From: Lentisalinibacter sp964427415
Lineage (GTDB): Bacteria > Pseudomonadota > Gammaproteobacteria > Steroidobacterales > Woeseiaceae
Assembly (NCBI GenBank): GCA_964427415.1
Contig: CAYRUH010000015.1
Coordinates: forward strand, 8,076-72,075
Direction of reading: 5' to 3'
Length of the DNA: 64,000 bases
Under the pieces are notes generated by a model. The model was not told where the DNA came from, ran no database searches, and saw only the letters and a program-made list of their open reading frames with translations. Below are positions 34,115-41,441 of the stretch, in pieces; within the stretch, counting starts at the first letter, position 1; each line of letters opens with the position of its first letter. Position numbers and translations under genes: made by a program.

Positions 34115-36817
34115 TCAGTCTTCCGGCGCGTCGAAGGGGTTGTTGTAGTACTGGGCGCCGATGTCCAGCCATTCCGACAACAGCTTCAGCTCGGCGGGTG
34201 TGAGCCAGCCGGCGTGGCTGCCACCCGGGCCGAAGCGGTCGAAGAAGCGCCCGGAAGCGTTCGCGCCGGCGGTGCGCATGCTCGACGGCACGGTGACGGT
34301 CTGCAGGATCGGATCGCCGGTATCGGGGTCGATGCCCACCTCGACGAGGCGGTCCACCAGGGCGCCCATGTCGAGAATCTGCTCGTTGTCTGCGGCCAGC
34401 AGCTCGCGATAGGCGTTGAAGTGATCCGGCTCGTCCGGCGAGGCGCCGTCGGTGAGCTCGAGCTGGCCGTCCGGCACCTTGAGCTGCCCCATCGCGTCGG
34501 TGCGGGTGTGGCAGGTGATGCAGGTGTTGTCGGCCTCGGGGATGCCGTCCTGGTCCACATCCACTATGCGCGGTTTCGACCACAGCGGATGGATGTGAGC
34601 CTCGTAGTTGATCACCGCCCGGCAGGTCGCCCTCCAGTCGCCGACGCAATCCGGCGTGGTCGGGGCCAGGGTCTCCAGGCCGGACTCGCCGACCACCGCC
34701 GTGGGGCCGTAGCGCCAGGCGAAAGCCTCGTCCTTCGCCCGGCCGGCCGCGGCCTCGTCCGTCCACACGTCCACGTAGACGATGTCCAGCGACGGCTCGA
34801 TGGCAGCGCAATCGGTGGAACAGCTGCTCCGCGCGCGCACCTCCGCCATGGTCTCGCCCACGTCCGCGAACAGGGCCGGGTCGGTATTCGGGAACGGCTG
34901 TCCGGTCACCTCGGCGCCCTCGTTCAGCACGGGGTAGGCGTCCGCGCGCCCATGGGACTCGCCGCTGCCCGGATCGTGGCAGCCGGCGCACTCCATCAGC
35001 TGGCCGGGCCTGAGCTGCAGCCAGTTGTTGTGCCGCGGCCCGATGCGCCGGCCCTGGCCGTCCAGCACGCTGACGCCCAGCGCCACGTTGGCGGGGACTT
35101 TCATCATCACCGAGCCGTCAGGCTCCACTTCCGCGTAACCCACGATCTCGCGCATGCCCTGGGCCGCCGAGACGCCGAACGCGCTGTTATCGAAATCACG
35201 CACGTCCTCGTCCGGTATGGAGACGGCCTTAACCACCCGCAGGAAGCGCGCCGGACGCTCCGCCGCCGTCGTCTGTGCCGGGTCGGCGAGCACGTCCATA
35301 CCTGCGCCGGAGACGTCCTGGCCGGCAATGTCATAGACGCTGCGGATGTGGATGACCGCCGCGCCCTCGGCGGCGATGTCCGGTTCGAGCGTGAAAGGTT
35401 CCGAATCGTCGAAGACCACCGGCGGCGTGCCGGTGCCCGGCTCCGCGGCGACGATATCCGTGTACATGAAGCCCTCTTCCGGCGCGACCACCGGCTGCTG
35501 GGTCTCATCGCTGCGGTCGTAGATCCAGATGCCGTAGAGCGGCGGCGCCTCGATCAGTGCCGGATCCGCCAGGTTGGCGTCGGTGCAGGGCACGATCCTC
35601 AGGTCGGCCGGGTCCTGCAGACGGCACTGGCTCCAGCTCACCAGCAGCCGCTCCGTGCCGTCGCGCAGCGGAAATACGGAGTTGTAGCGGCCGCCGGGCG
35701 AAGGCGCGTCGTCGTCGATGAGCACCTCGTTGATGGTGGCGGTCGTCTGTGCCGGACCGGACAGCACGCCGATGTTGTCCCGGTTCGGCTGGGTGTTCTC
35801 GATGTAGTTGGCAACGTCGATCTCGATAATGTCGCCGCCGCCTCCGGCGCCGTCGAAGGGGCGCAGCAGCGCCATGACATTGCCGTTCGGCAGCTCGCGG
35901 GGGCGCAGGAACTGTACGGCCTCTCCGCCGCTGCCGGCGTTGCTACCGGTATCATGGCTGTTGGCGCCGTAAAGCAGCTCGAGCGCGGCTCCGTCCGGGT
36001 TCATGCGGTAGAGATGGATGCCGTCGTTACCCGGCGCGTTGTCCCAGCGGCTGAACACCACCTGCCCGTTCGAGAGGACGGCGGGGTCGAGATCGTGACT
36101 CTGGTTGAAGCTCACCTGGCGGATATCGGTGCCGTCGTCGTTCATGACGTGCAACACCAGCGCCGGCACATTGCGCTCCTCGTCGAGAGCCGAGAACTGG
36201 GGCTTGCCCTCGTCCAGCAGCACGGCGCCGGACTGGCGCTGCCGCGTGGAGGAGAAGATGATGCGCCCGTCCGGCAGATAGGCGGGCGCGAGGTCATGGC
36301 CGGATTCCGCGACGATGTCCGAGGTGATGATTCGCCGCAGCGTGTCGCCGGGGATGTCGTACTCCCAGACGTTCCAGGTCGGCTGGTCCTCCTCGTCGGC
36401 GCCCTCGATAAACTGGGCCCGCATCGCGAACAGCACCTTCGTGCCGTCGCTCGATACCTCCAGGTCGCGGAGGTCACCGAGGCCTTCCGTGATCTCTCCG
36501 GTGACGTTGACGTCGGCGGTACTGGGCGAGGCCCGGTCGCGCACAAAGAGATCGGCACCGATGTCGAAGGTGACCGGCTCGCGCACGTCGAAGTCAGCCG
36601 GGTCGCCGTCGTCGTCGAGGGGGACCGGCCGTTTCACGTAGGCGATGGGGAAGTCGAGCACGACAGGGTCGGGATCCTGCCCGCTGCCGAAGCCGATGCG
36701 GCCCTCGCCGCTGCCGCCGCCGCCGCAGCCCGCGGCGGCCACTACCGTGCAGGTCACGGCGAGCAGAGCGGCCCTTGCCGGGGCCCTCCGGGTAACTGTC
36801 TGCATCGTGCTGTTCAT
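34115..36817 (-). CDS. PD40 beta-propeller protein with two CxxCH motifs (HzsA-related style), lipoprotein
   Basis: 900 residues. Lipobox AAAGC then Gly-rich linker. Residues ~110-400 contain TolB/PD40-type blades (YLPDGRIIFSSTRQRQ, VLSNGQVVFSRWD). The C-terminal half carries two c-type heme motifs, CAGCH (610-614) and CITCH (766-770), around VEPDGSVMMKVPANVALGV. This order resembles proteins annotated as related to the hydrazine synthase alpha subunit; I infer a redox role in the periplasm or at the cell surface, not hydrazine synthesis. First gene of the leftward cluster, with a GAGG site 7 nt before the ATG. Confidence 0.82.
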   Translation of the reverse strand: MNSTMQTVTRRAPARAALLAVTCTVVAAAGCGGGGSGEGRIGFGSGQDPDPVVLDFPIAYVKRPVPLDDDGDPADFDVREPVTFDIGADLFVRDRASPSTADVNVTGEITEGLGDLRDLEVSSDGTKVLFAMRAQFIEGADEEDQPTWNVWEYDIPGDTLRRIITSDIVAESGHDLAPAYLPDGRIIFSSTRQRQSGAVLLDEGKPQFSALDEERNVPALVLHVMNDDGTDIRQVSFNQSHDLDPAVLSNGQVVFSRWDNAPGNDGIHLYRMNPDGAALELLYGANSHDTGSNAGSGGEAVQFLRPRELPNGNVMALLRPFDGAGGGGDIIEIDVANYIENTQPNRDNIGVLSGPAQTTATINEVLIDDDAPSPGGRYNSVFPLRDGTERLLVSWSQCRLQDPADLRIVPCTDANLADPALIEAPPLYGIWIYDRSDETQQPVVAPEEGFMYTDIVAAEPGTGTPPVVFDDSEPFTLEPDIAAEGAAVIHIRSVYDIAGQDVSGAGMDVLADPAQTTAAERPARFLRVVKAVSIPDEDVRDFDNSAFGVSAAQGMREIVGYAEVEPDGSVMMKVPANVALGVSVLDGQGRRIGPRHNNWLQLRPGQLMECAGCHDPGSGESHGRADAYPVLNEGAEVTGQPFPNTDPALFADVGETMAEVRARSSCSTDCAAIEPSLDIVYVDVWTDEAAAGRAKDEAFAWRYGPTAVVGESGLETLAPTTPDCVGDWRATCRAVINYEAHIHPLWSKPRIVDVDQDGIPEADNTCITCHTRTDAMGQLKVPDGQLELTDGASPDEPDHFNAYRELLAADNEQILDMGALVDRLVEVGIDPDTGDPILQTVTVPSSMRTAGANASGRFFDRFGPGGSHAGWLTPAELKLLSEWLDIGAQYYNNPFDAPED

Positions 36818-37087
36818 GGGACATCCTCTTTCCTGCAGCCGTCACGCGACTCATCCCTGCGATCTCTGCGATCTCTGCGGGAATGCTGCAGGCGCCCTGC
36901 ACCGCGGTCCTCTGACACGCGGCCCGGAAGGCTCGCGGCCAGACGTGTCCAATGGTGGACAGGGGCCTTAATGCATTCTGTTAACAAGATCACAAATCCA
37001 TGGAGATCATTTCTTGCGCGCGCGTCCTTCGTGGCTCTGGTGGATAATGAATGGCGGAGTATAGGGAGGGTCCGGGGACGCGCGTAA

Positions 37088-37105
37088 TGTGGAATTTCGG
37101 CGACA
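37088..37105. promoter_or_regulatory. UAS-like inverted repeat, copy 1 (one mismatch)
   Basis: TGTGG-N8-CGACA: identical in layout to copies 2 and 3 with one mismatch in the left arm. It lies about 280 bp upstream of the sigma-54 promoter. Confidence 0.5.
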
Positions 37106-37186
37106 GCAAAAGCCTGCGAAAGCCGCGCCGACGGCCCCGCACTGACTACCGCGGGGTGCCAGCGGCCCTGTCACGGTGAGCCACGC

Positions 37187-37204
37187 TGTCGTCTTTCAGC
37201 GACA
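37187..37204. promoter_or_regulatory. UAS-like inverted repeat, copy 2 (perfect)
   Basis: TGTCG-N8-CGACA, a perfect 5+5 dyad about 185 bp upstream of the sigma-54 promoter, in the range used by bacterial enhancer-binding proteins. Centre-to-centre distance to copy 3 is 68 bp. Confidence 0.65.
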
Positions 37205-37254
37205 AGCCGAATCGCTCGTGGAATCAGAGAGTTGCCCTCCGGTCATCGCCGTCG

Positions 37255-37272
37255 TGTCGATTTCTGCCGACA
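37255..37272. promoter_or_regulatory. UAS-like inverted repeat, copy 3 (perfect)
   Basis: TGTCG-N8-CGACA again, with the same arms and spacer length but different spacer bases, about 115 bp upstream of the sigma-54 promoter. Same arms with unrelated spacers argue for protein binding rather than recent duplication. Confidence 0.65.
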
Positions 37273-37370
37273 AGCGGTTGACATATCCCGGCCCGGCAAC
37301 GATCTACCGATTCGCCGCAACTCTCTGTTTTTAGGAAGAAAAGCGTTTCCCTGCGAGCTGCGCCGCGAAC

Positions 37371-37386
37371 TGGCACGCGGTTTGCA
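37371..37386 (+). promoter_or_regulatory. Sigma-54 (RpoN) promoter
   Basis: TGGCACGCGGTTTGCA is a full match to the consensus TGGCACG-N4-TTGCW. The invariant GG (37372-37373) and GC (37384-37385) are separated by exactly 10 nt. Transcription would start near 37397, giving a leader of about 320 nt that contains the riboswitch. Confidence 0.85.
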
Positions 37387-37540
37387 ACGCTATGTTGGCA
37401 ACAGTAGCCGGCCGCGGGGGAGCACGCGTGGCGGAAGTCCCGGAAGACTGCGGGACTTGTGAATGGAGTCACGGTGGCCCTGTTGGCAATCTGCGAGTAT
37501 CGGCGGCTTCGAATAGCGCGACACGCACGCAGGGCTTCTG

Positions 37541-37622
37541 AAAATGGCAAACCCGTCGAAAGGCGGGGACGCAAAGCCAGCGGTCTACGGATTCACGTCC
37601 AGGACGGCGGAGCTGCCAGGAG
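37541..37622 (+). promoter_or_regulatory. Cyclic di-GMP-I (GEMM) riboswitch
   Basis: Leader RNA element before the 37716 gene. It has the GEMM core: GGCAAACC, a hairpin of six pairs closed by a GAAA tetraloop (stem 37552-37557 with 37562-37567), then GGACGCAAAGCC and the 3' segment GGAGCTGCCAGG. The outer stem pairs 37545-37549 with 37614-37618. The base equivalent to Vc2 G20 is G (37546), which favours c-di-GMP over cGAMP. A five-pair hairpin (37628-37640) follows, but no U-run, so the expression platform is unresolved (translation control or antitermination). Confidence 0.88.
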
Positions 37623-37715
37623 CGACAGCTGACGATCAGCACGGATGGCCCCGCAGGGACATCCTCCGCTTCCGACGGTCTCCGACCCCCTGGCAGGAAG
37701 GGAACACGGAAACGT

Positions 37716-38924
37716 ATGAGCAGGATCGTCATGAACGTACCCATGAACGTACAGAAGCAGTTCGCGCAAGCGCTTCCGCGCCGCGCCCTCCTCGCCATCG
37801 CCTGCCTCGCGCTGGCGCTGGCCGCCACGGCCGAAGCCGGACCGCGGGAGCAGGCCAAGCGGCTGCACGACCGTCTCGCCGGCGTCCCGCCCACCGAGCA
37901 GGTGCTGGCCGACATGGAAGCCGACCTCCTGGCCGGCAACCCCATCGGCGCAGCGGAGACGGCTATGGAGAACAGCGCCTTCTACAACGTAACGCTGAAG
38001 AATTTCGTGACGCCCTGGACGAATCGTGACCAGACGGTGTTCGCCCCGCTGAACGACTACACCGCCACGGTCATCGGCATGATCCGCGACGAAGTGCCGT
38101 TCAATACCGTGCTCTCTGCCGACATCCTCTACGTCGGCGACAGCGGCCTCGGGCTGCCGCCCTACTCCATGTCCGACAACGCCCATTATGAGGCCATGGA
38201 GAACCAGGGTATCGACCTCAAGACCGCACTGGTGCAGACCAGCCAGTCGGCGGTCACGGATCTGCCGGCCGCCGCCACCGCCGGCGTGGTCACCAGCCGG
38301 GCCGCCGCCGAGGCCTTCTTCATCGCCGGCACCAACCGGGCGATGTTCCGCTTCACGCTGATGAACCACATGTGCAACGACCTGGAACAGGTTCAGGACG
38401 GCTCCCGTTCACCGGACCGCATCCGCCAGGACGTCTCGCGCAGCCCGGGCGGCGACAGCCGCGTCTTCCTGAACAACTGCATCGAGTGCCATGCCGGCAT
38501 GGATCCGCTGGCGCAGGCCTACGCCTACTACAACTTCAACCCGGACACCGGCCGCATCGAGTACACGGCGGGCCAGGTGCATCCCAAGTACTTCAATAAC
38601 GACGCCAACTTCCCATTCGGCTTCCGCACGCCGGACGATCGCTGGGACAACTACTGGCGGCAGGGTCGCAACGCCAACCTCGGCTGGGATCCCTCACTGC
38701 CCGGCAGCGGCAATGGCGCCAAGTCACTCGGCGAGGAGTTCGGCGCAAGCGACGTCTTCGCCGAATGCCAGGTGAAGAAGGTGTTCGAGGCCGTGTGCTT
38801 CCGCCAGCCCCAGGACGCGGCCGACCGGGCCGCCCTCGACAGGATCACCGGCGCATTCCGCGCCGATCAGTACCGCATGAAGACGGTGTTCGCCGAGACC
38901 GCCGTGCACTGCATGGGCGAATGA
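37716..38924 (+). CDS. Exported CxxCH protein, DUF1588/DUF1592-like
   Basis: 402 residues with a signal peptide (cleaved near AEA-GP). One heme-type motif, NNCIECHAGMDPLAQAYAYYNF (CxxCH at 255-259), strongly recalls the CAGCH..DP.GFA.E.F motif of DUF1588 in the cytochrome-like DUF1592 proteins that pair with DUF1501/DUF1552 partners. Other Cys residues (MNHMCNDL, AECQVKKVFEAVCF) may form disulfides. Function unknown; redox or extracytoplasmic role inferred. First gene behind the sigma-54 promoter and c-di-GMP riboswitch. Further in-frame Mets at 37731 and 37743 are alternative starts. Confidence 0.8.
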   Translation: MSRIVMNVPMNVQKQFAQALPRRALLAIACLALALAATAEAGPREQAKRLHDRLAGVPPTEQVLADMEADLLAGNPIGAAETAMENSAFYNVTLKNFVTPWTNRDQTVFAPLNDYTATVIGMIRDEVPFNTVLSADILYVGDSGLGLPPYSMSDNAHYEAMENQGIDLKTALVQTSQSAVTDLPAAATAGVVTSRAAAEAFFIAGTNRAMFRFTLMNHMCNDLEQVQDGSRSPDRIRQDVSRSPGGDSRVFLNNCIECHAGMDPLAQAYAYYNFNPDTGRIEYTAGQVHPKYFNNDANFPFGFRTPDDRWDNYWRQGRNANLGWDPSLPGSGNGAKSLGEEFGASDVFAECQVKKVFEAVCFRQPQDAADRAALDRITGAFRADQYRMKTVFAETAVHCMGE

Positions 38925-38938
38925 GGAGTTCGGCAATC

Positions 38939-41407
38939 ATGGATAGGAATAAGATGATCTCTCTGCCCGCACGCACTCACCTCGTCATCGCCCTCGTGGC
39001 CGCCGCCGCACTGGCCGGCTGCTCCAGCGGCGCCGACGTCGAGGAGAATCCGGTCACCAGCGTCGCGCCGACACCGGATTACACCGGTCCGGCGCCGTCT
39101 ACCGACGACGTGCAGTCGTTCAAGATCGAGGTCTGGGACAACGTGCGTACGGACAACCGCTGCGGCGCCTGTCACGGCACCGGCGGTCAGGCGCCGACCT
39201 TCGCCCGCACCGACGACGTCAACCTGGCCTACGAGGAGGCGAATACCATCGTCGAGCTGACCTCGCCCGGCGATTCGCGGATGGTGACCAAGGTGGCCGG
39301 TGGCCATAACTGCTGGGAGTCCAGCGACGCGGTCTGCGGCGAGATCCTGACGACCTGGATCGGCAACTGGGCCGGCGACGCCGCGGGCGGCGGCAAGAAC
39401 ATCGAGCTGGAAGCACCGGTGGAGAAGCAGCCCGGCGCCAGCAAGAGTTTCCCGGCCGACAGCGGCGCCCTGTTCGGGCAGACCGTGCACCCGGTCCTGA
39501 CAGAGTACTGCGCCGGCTGCCACACCAGTGCCGCGCCCACCTCCCAGTCGCCGTTCTTCGCCGAGGCAGACGTGGCCGCCGCCTACGATGCCGCGAAGTC
39601 GAAGATCAATCTGGACGATCCCGCGGCTTCGCGCTTCGTGGTGCGCCTGGCGGGCGAATTTCATAACTGCTGGAGCGACTGTTCGGCCAACGCGGCAGAA
39701 ATGCAGTCGGCCGTCGAGGCCTTCGCCAATCAGGTGACCCCCACCGACGTCGATCCCGCCTTCGTGCTGAGCCGTGCGCTGGCGCTGACCGACGGCATCG
39801 TCGCCTCCGGCGGCAACCGCTTCGAGCGCAACGTGATCGCGCTGTGGGAGTTCAAGACCGGCCAGGGCGACACCGCTTTCGACACCAGCGGCGTCGAGCC
39901 GGCGCTGAACCTGACGGTGAGCGGCGACTACAACTGGGTCGGCGGCTGGGGCATCGCGCTGCGCGAAGGCAAGGCCCAGGGCACGACCACCGCCAGCCGC
40001 AAGCTGCACGACCTGATCAGGGGCACCGGCGAGTACGCCATCGAGGCCTGGGTGGTGCCCGCTAACGTCGTGCAGGAGGAATCCCGCATCGTCAGTTACT
40101 CGGCAGGCACGACCGCGCGTAACTTCACGCTCGGCCAGACGCTCTACAGCTACGACTTCTTCAACCGCTCGGATGCCACCGACGGCAACGGCGACCCGGT
40201 GCTGACCACCTCCGCCGCCGACGAGGACCTGCAGGCGACCCTGCAGCACGTCGTCGCGAATTTCGACCCGGTGGAGGGCCGCAGCATCTACGTGAACGGC
40301 GTCCACACCGGCGACATGGAACCGCTCGGCACGGGCGGCAGCATCGCCGACTGGGACGACACCTTCGCCTTCGTCCTCGGTAACGAGGTCTCCGGCGACC
40401 GTCAGTTCGCCGGCACCTTCCGCATGGTGGCCATCCACAACCGGACGCTGACGCCCGAGCAGATCGTGCAGAACTTCGATGTCGGCGTCGGCGAGAAGTT
40501 CTTCCTGCTGTTCGGCGTGAGCCACCTGATCGACGTGCCCGAGGCCTACGTCCTGTTCGAAGTGGCGCAGTTCGACAGCTACTCCTATCTGTTCACCAAG
40601 CCCCACTTCCTCAGTCTGGACGAGACGGCCGCCTGGAGCGGCATCGCGCTGGAGGGCATGCGCATCGGCCTGAACGGCGGCGAGCCCGTCGCGGGGCAGG
40701 CCTACAAGACGGTCGCGACGACGCTGTCCAGCGATGCCGCCACCGCGGATCTCGGCCAGCCGCTGGCCGACGTGGGCACGATCATCGAGCTGCAGAAAGG
40801 CGCCGAGTCGGACGAGTTCTTCCTGACCTTCGAGGTGCTCGGCGCAAATACCGACGTGCGCACGGAACCGACGCCGCTCACCCCGGTGCGGACCGACCGC
40901 GAGCCGTCACCGGACGTGGGCGTGCGTGTGTTCGACGAGCTGAATGCATCCATGTCCCAGATCACCGGCGTGCCGACGACCCACCCGGAGGTGGCGCTGA
41001 CCTTCGAGACCATCAGGCAGCAGCTGCCGACGGTGGAGAGCTTCGGCGCCTTCTCGTCCTCCCAGCAGGTGGGTGTGTCCCAGCTCGCGATCGAGTACTG
41101 CAACGCGCTGGTCGAGGACAGCGGGCTGCGCGCGCAGGTATTCCCGGGCTTCGACTTCAACGCCGGCGTGAACACGGCCTACGGCACCCCGGCCGCGCGC
41201 GACCTGCTGCTCGACCCACTGATCACCCGCATCAACAACACCAATGTCGTGAGCCAGCCGCACCCGGACGACGTGAAGGCCGAGCTGAACAGCCTGATCG
41301 ACCGGCTGACCGTCTGCGGCGGCAGCTGCGAGCCGGGCCGCACGGCCACGGTCGCCAAGGCGACCTGTGCGGCGCTGATCGGCAGCGCGACCCTGACCGT
41401 CCAGTGA
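38939..41407 (+). CDS. Lipoprotein with two cytochrome-like modules and a LamG domain
   Basis: 822 residues. Lipobox LAGC near residue 29. Two similar modules of about 115 residues follow, each with CxxCH then HNCW: CGACH (75-79)...GGHNCWESSDAVC and CAGCH (191-195)...EFHNCWSDC. A concanavalin-like LamG domain spans about 300-510 (IALWEFKTGQGDTAFDTSG, GEYAIEAWVVP, HVVANFDPVEGRSIYVNG), and an unassigned C-terminal ~300 residues follow. Heme binding plus a carbohydrate or protein-binding lectin fold suggests a surface redox adhesin-like role, an inference. Start ATG 38939 has a GGAG site just after the upstream stop. Confidence 0.82.
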   Translation: MDRNKMISLPARTHLVIALVAAAALAGCSSGADVEENPVTSVAPTPDYTGPAPSTDDVQSFKIEVWDNVRTDNRCGACHGTGGQAPTFARTDDVNLAYEEANTIVELTSPGDSRMVTKVAGGHNCWESSDAVCGEILTTWIGNWAGDAAGGGKNIELEAPVEKQPGASKSFPADSGALFGQTVHPVLTEYCAGCHTSAAPTSQSPFFAEADVAAAYDAAKSKINLDDPAASRFVVRLAGEFHNCWSDCSANAAEMQSAVEAFANQVTPTDVDPAFVLSRALALTDGIVASGGNRFERNVIALWEFKTGQGDTAFDTSGVEPALNLTVSGDYNWVGGWGIALREGKAQGTTTASRKLHDLIRGTGEYAIEAWVVPANVVQEESRIVSYSAGTTARNFTLGQTLYSYDFFNRSDATDGNGDPVLTTSAADEDLQATLQHVVANFDPVEGRSIYVNGVHTGDMEPLGTGGSIADWDDTFAFVLGNEVSGDRQFAGTFRMVAIHNRTLTPEQIVQNFDVGVGEKFFLLFGVSHLIDVPEAYVLFEVAQFDSYSYLFTKPHFLSLDETAAWSGIALEGMRIGLNGGEPVAGQAYKTVATTLSSDAATADLGQPLADVGTIIELQKGAESDEFFLTFEVLGANTDVRTEPTPLTPVRTDREPSPDVGVRVFDELNASMSQITGVPTTHPEVALTFETIRQQLPTVESFGAFSSSQQVGVSQLAIEYCNALVEDSGLRAQVFPGFDFNAGVNTAYGTPAARDLLLDPLITRINNTNVVSQPHPDDVKAELNSLIDRLTVCGGSCEPGRTATVAKATCAALIGSATLTVQ

Positions 41408-41441
41408 TCTACGAGTCACAGACAACGCATCAATCGAGGCA

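Larger units (their letters stand above)
36818..37715. other. 898-bp divergent regulatory region
   Basis: No credible gene. It separates the two CxxCH-containing clusters. On the right half I find three inverted repeats, a sigma-54 promoter and a c-di-GMP-I riboswitch (separate entries). On the left half there is a 9-bp tandem repeat (CTGCGATCT, 36857-36879) in the leader of the leftward gene and a GACACG...CGTGTC inverted repeat (36914-36949). I found no convincing sigma-54 or sigma-70 promoter for the leftward cluster. Confidence 0.85.

Noticed and set aside
34013..37087. 1024-codon plus-strand ORF opposite the PD40/CxxCH gene
   Set aside because: It is antisense to clear coding genes and lacks any recognisable domain; high GC keeps stop codons rare on the opposite strand.
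37222..37234. IHF-like site AATCAGAGAGTTG between two dyads
   Set aside because: One deviation from WATCAANNNNTTR, and not located between the dyads and the promoter, so too weak to call.
37278..37306. Perfect -35 TTGACA with 17-bp spacer upstream of the riboswitch operon
   Set aside because: The base group at the -10 position, GATCTA, matches only two of six consensus bases, so it is not called as a promoter.
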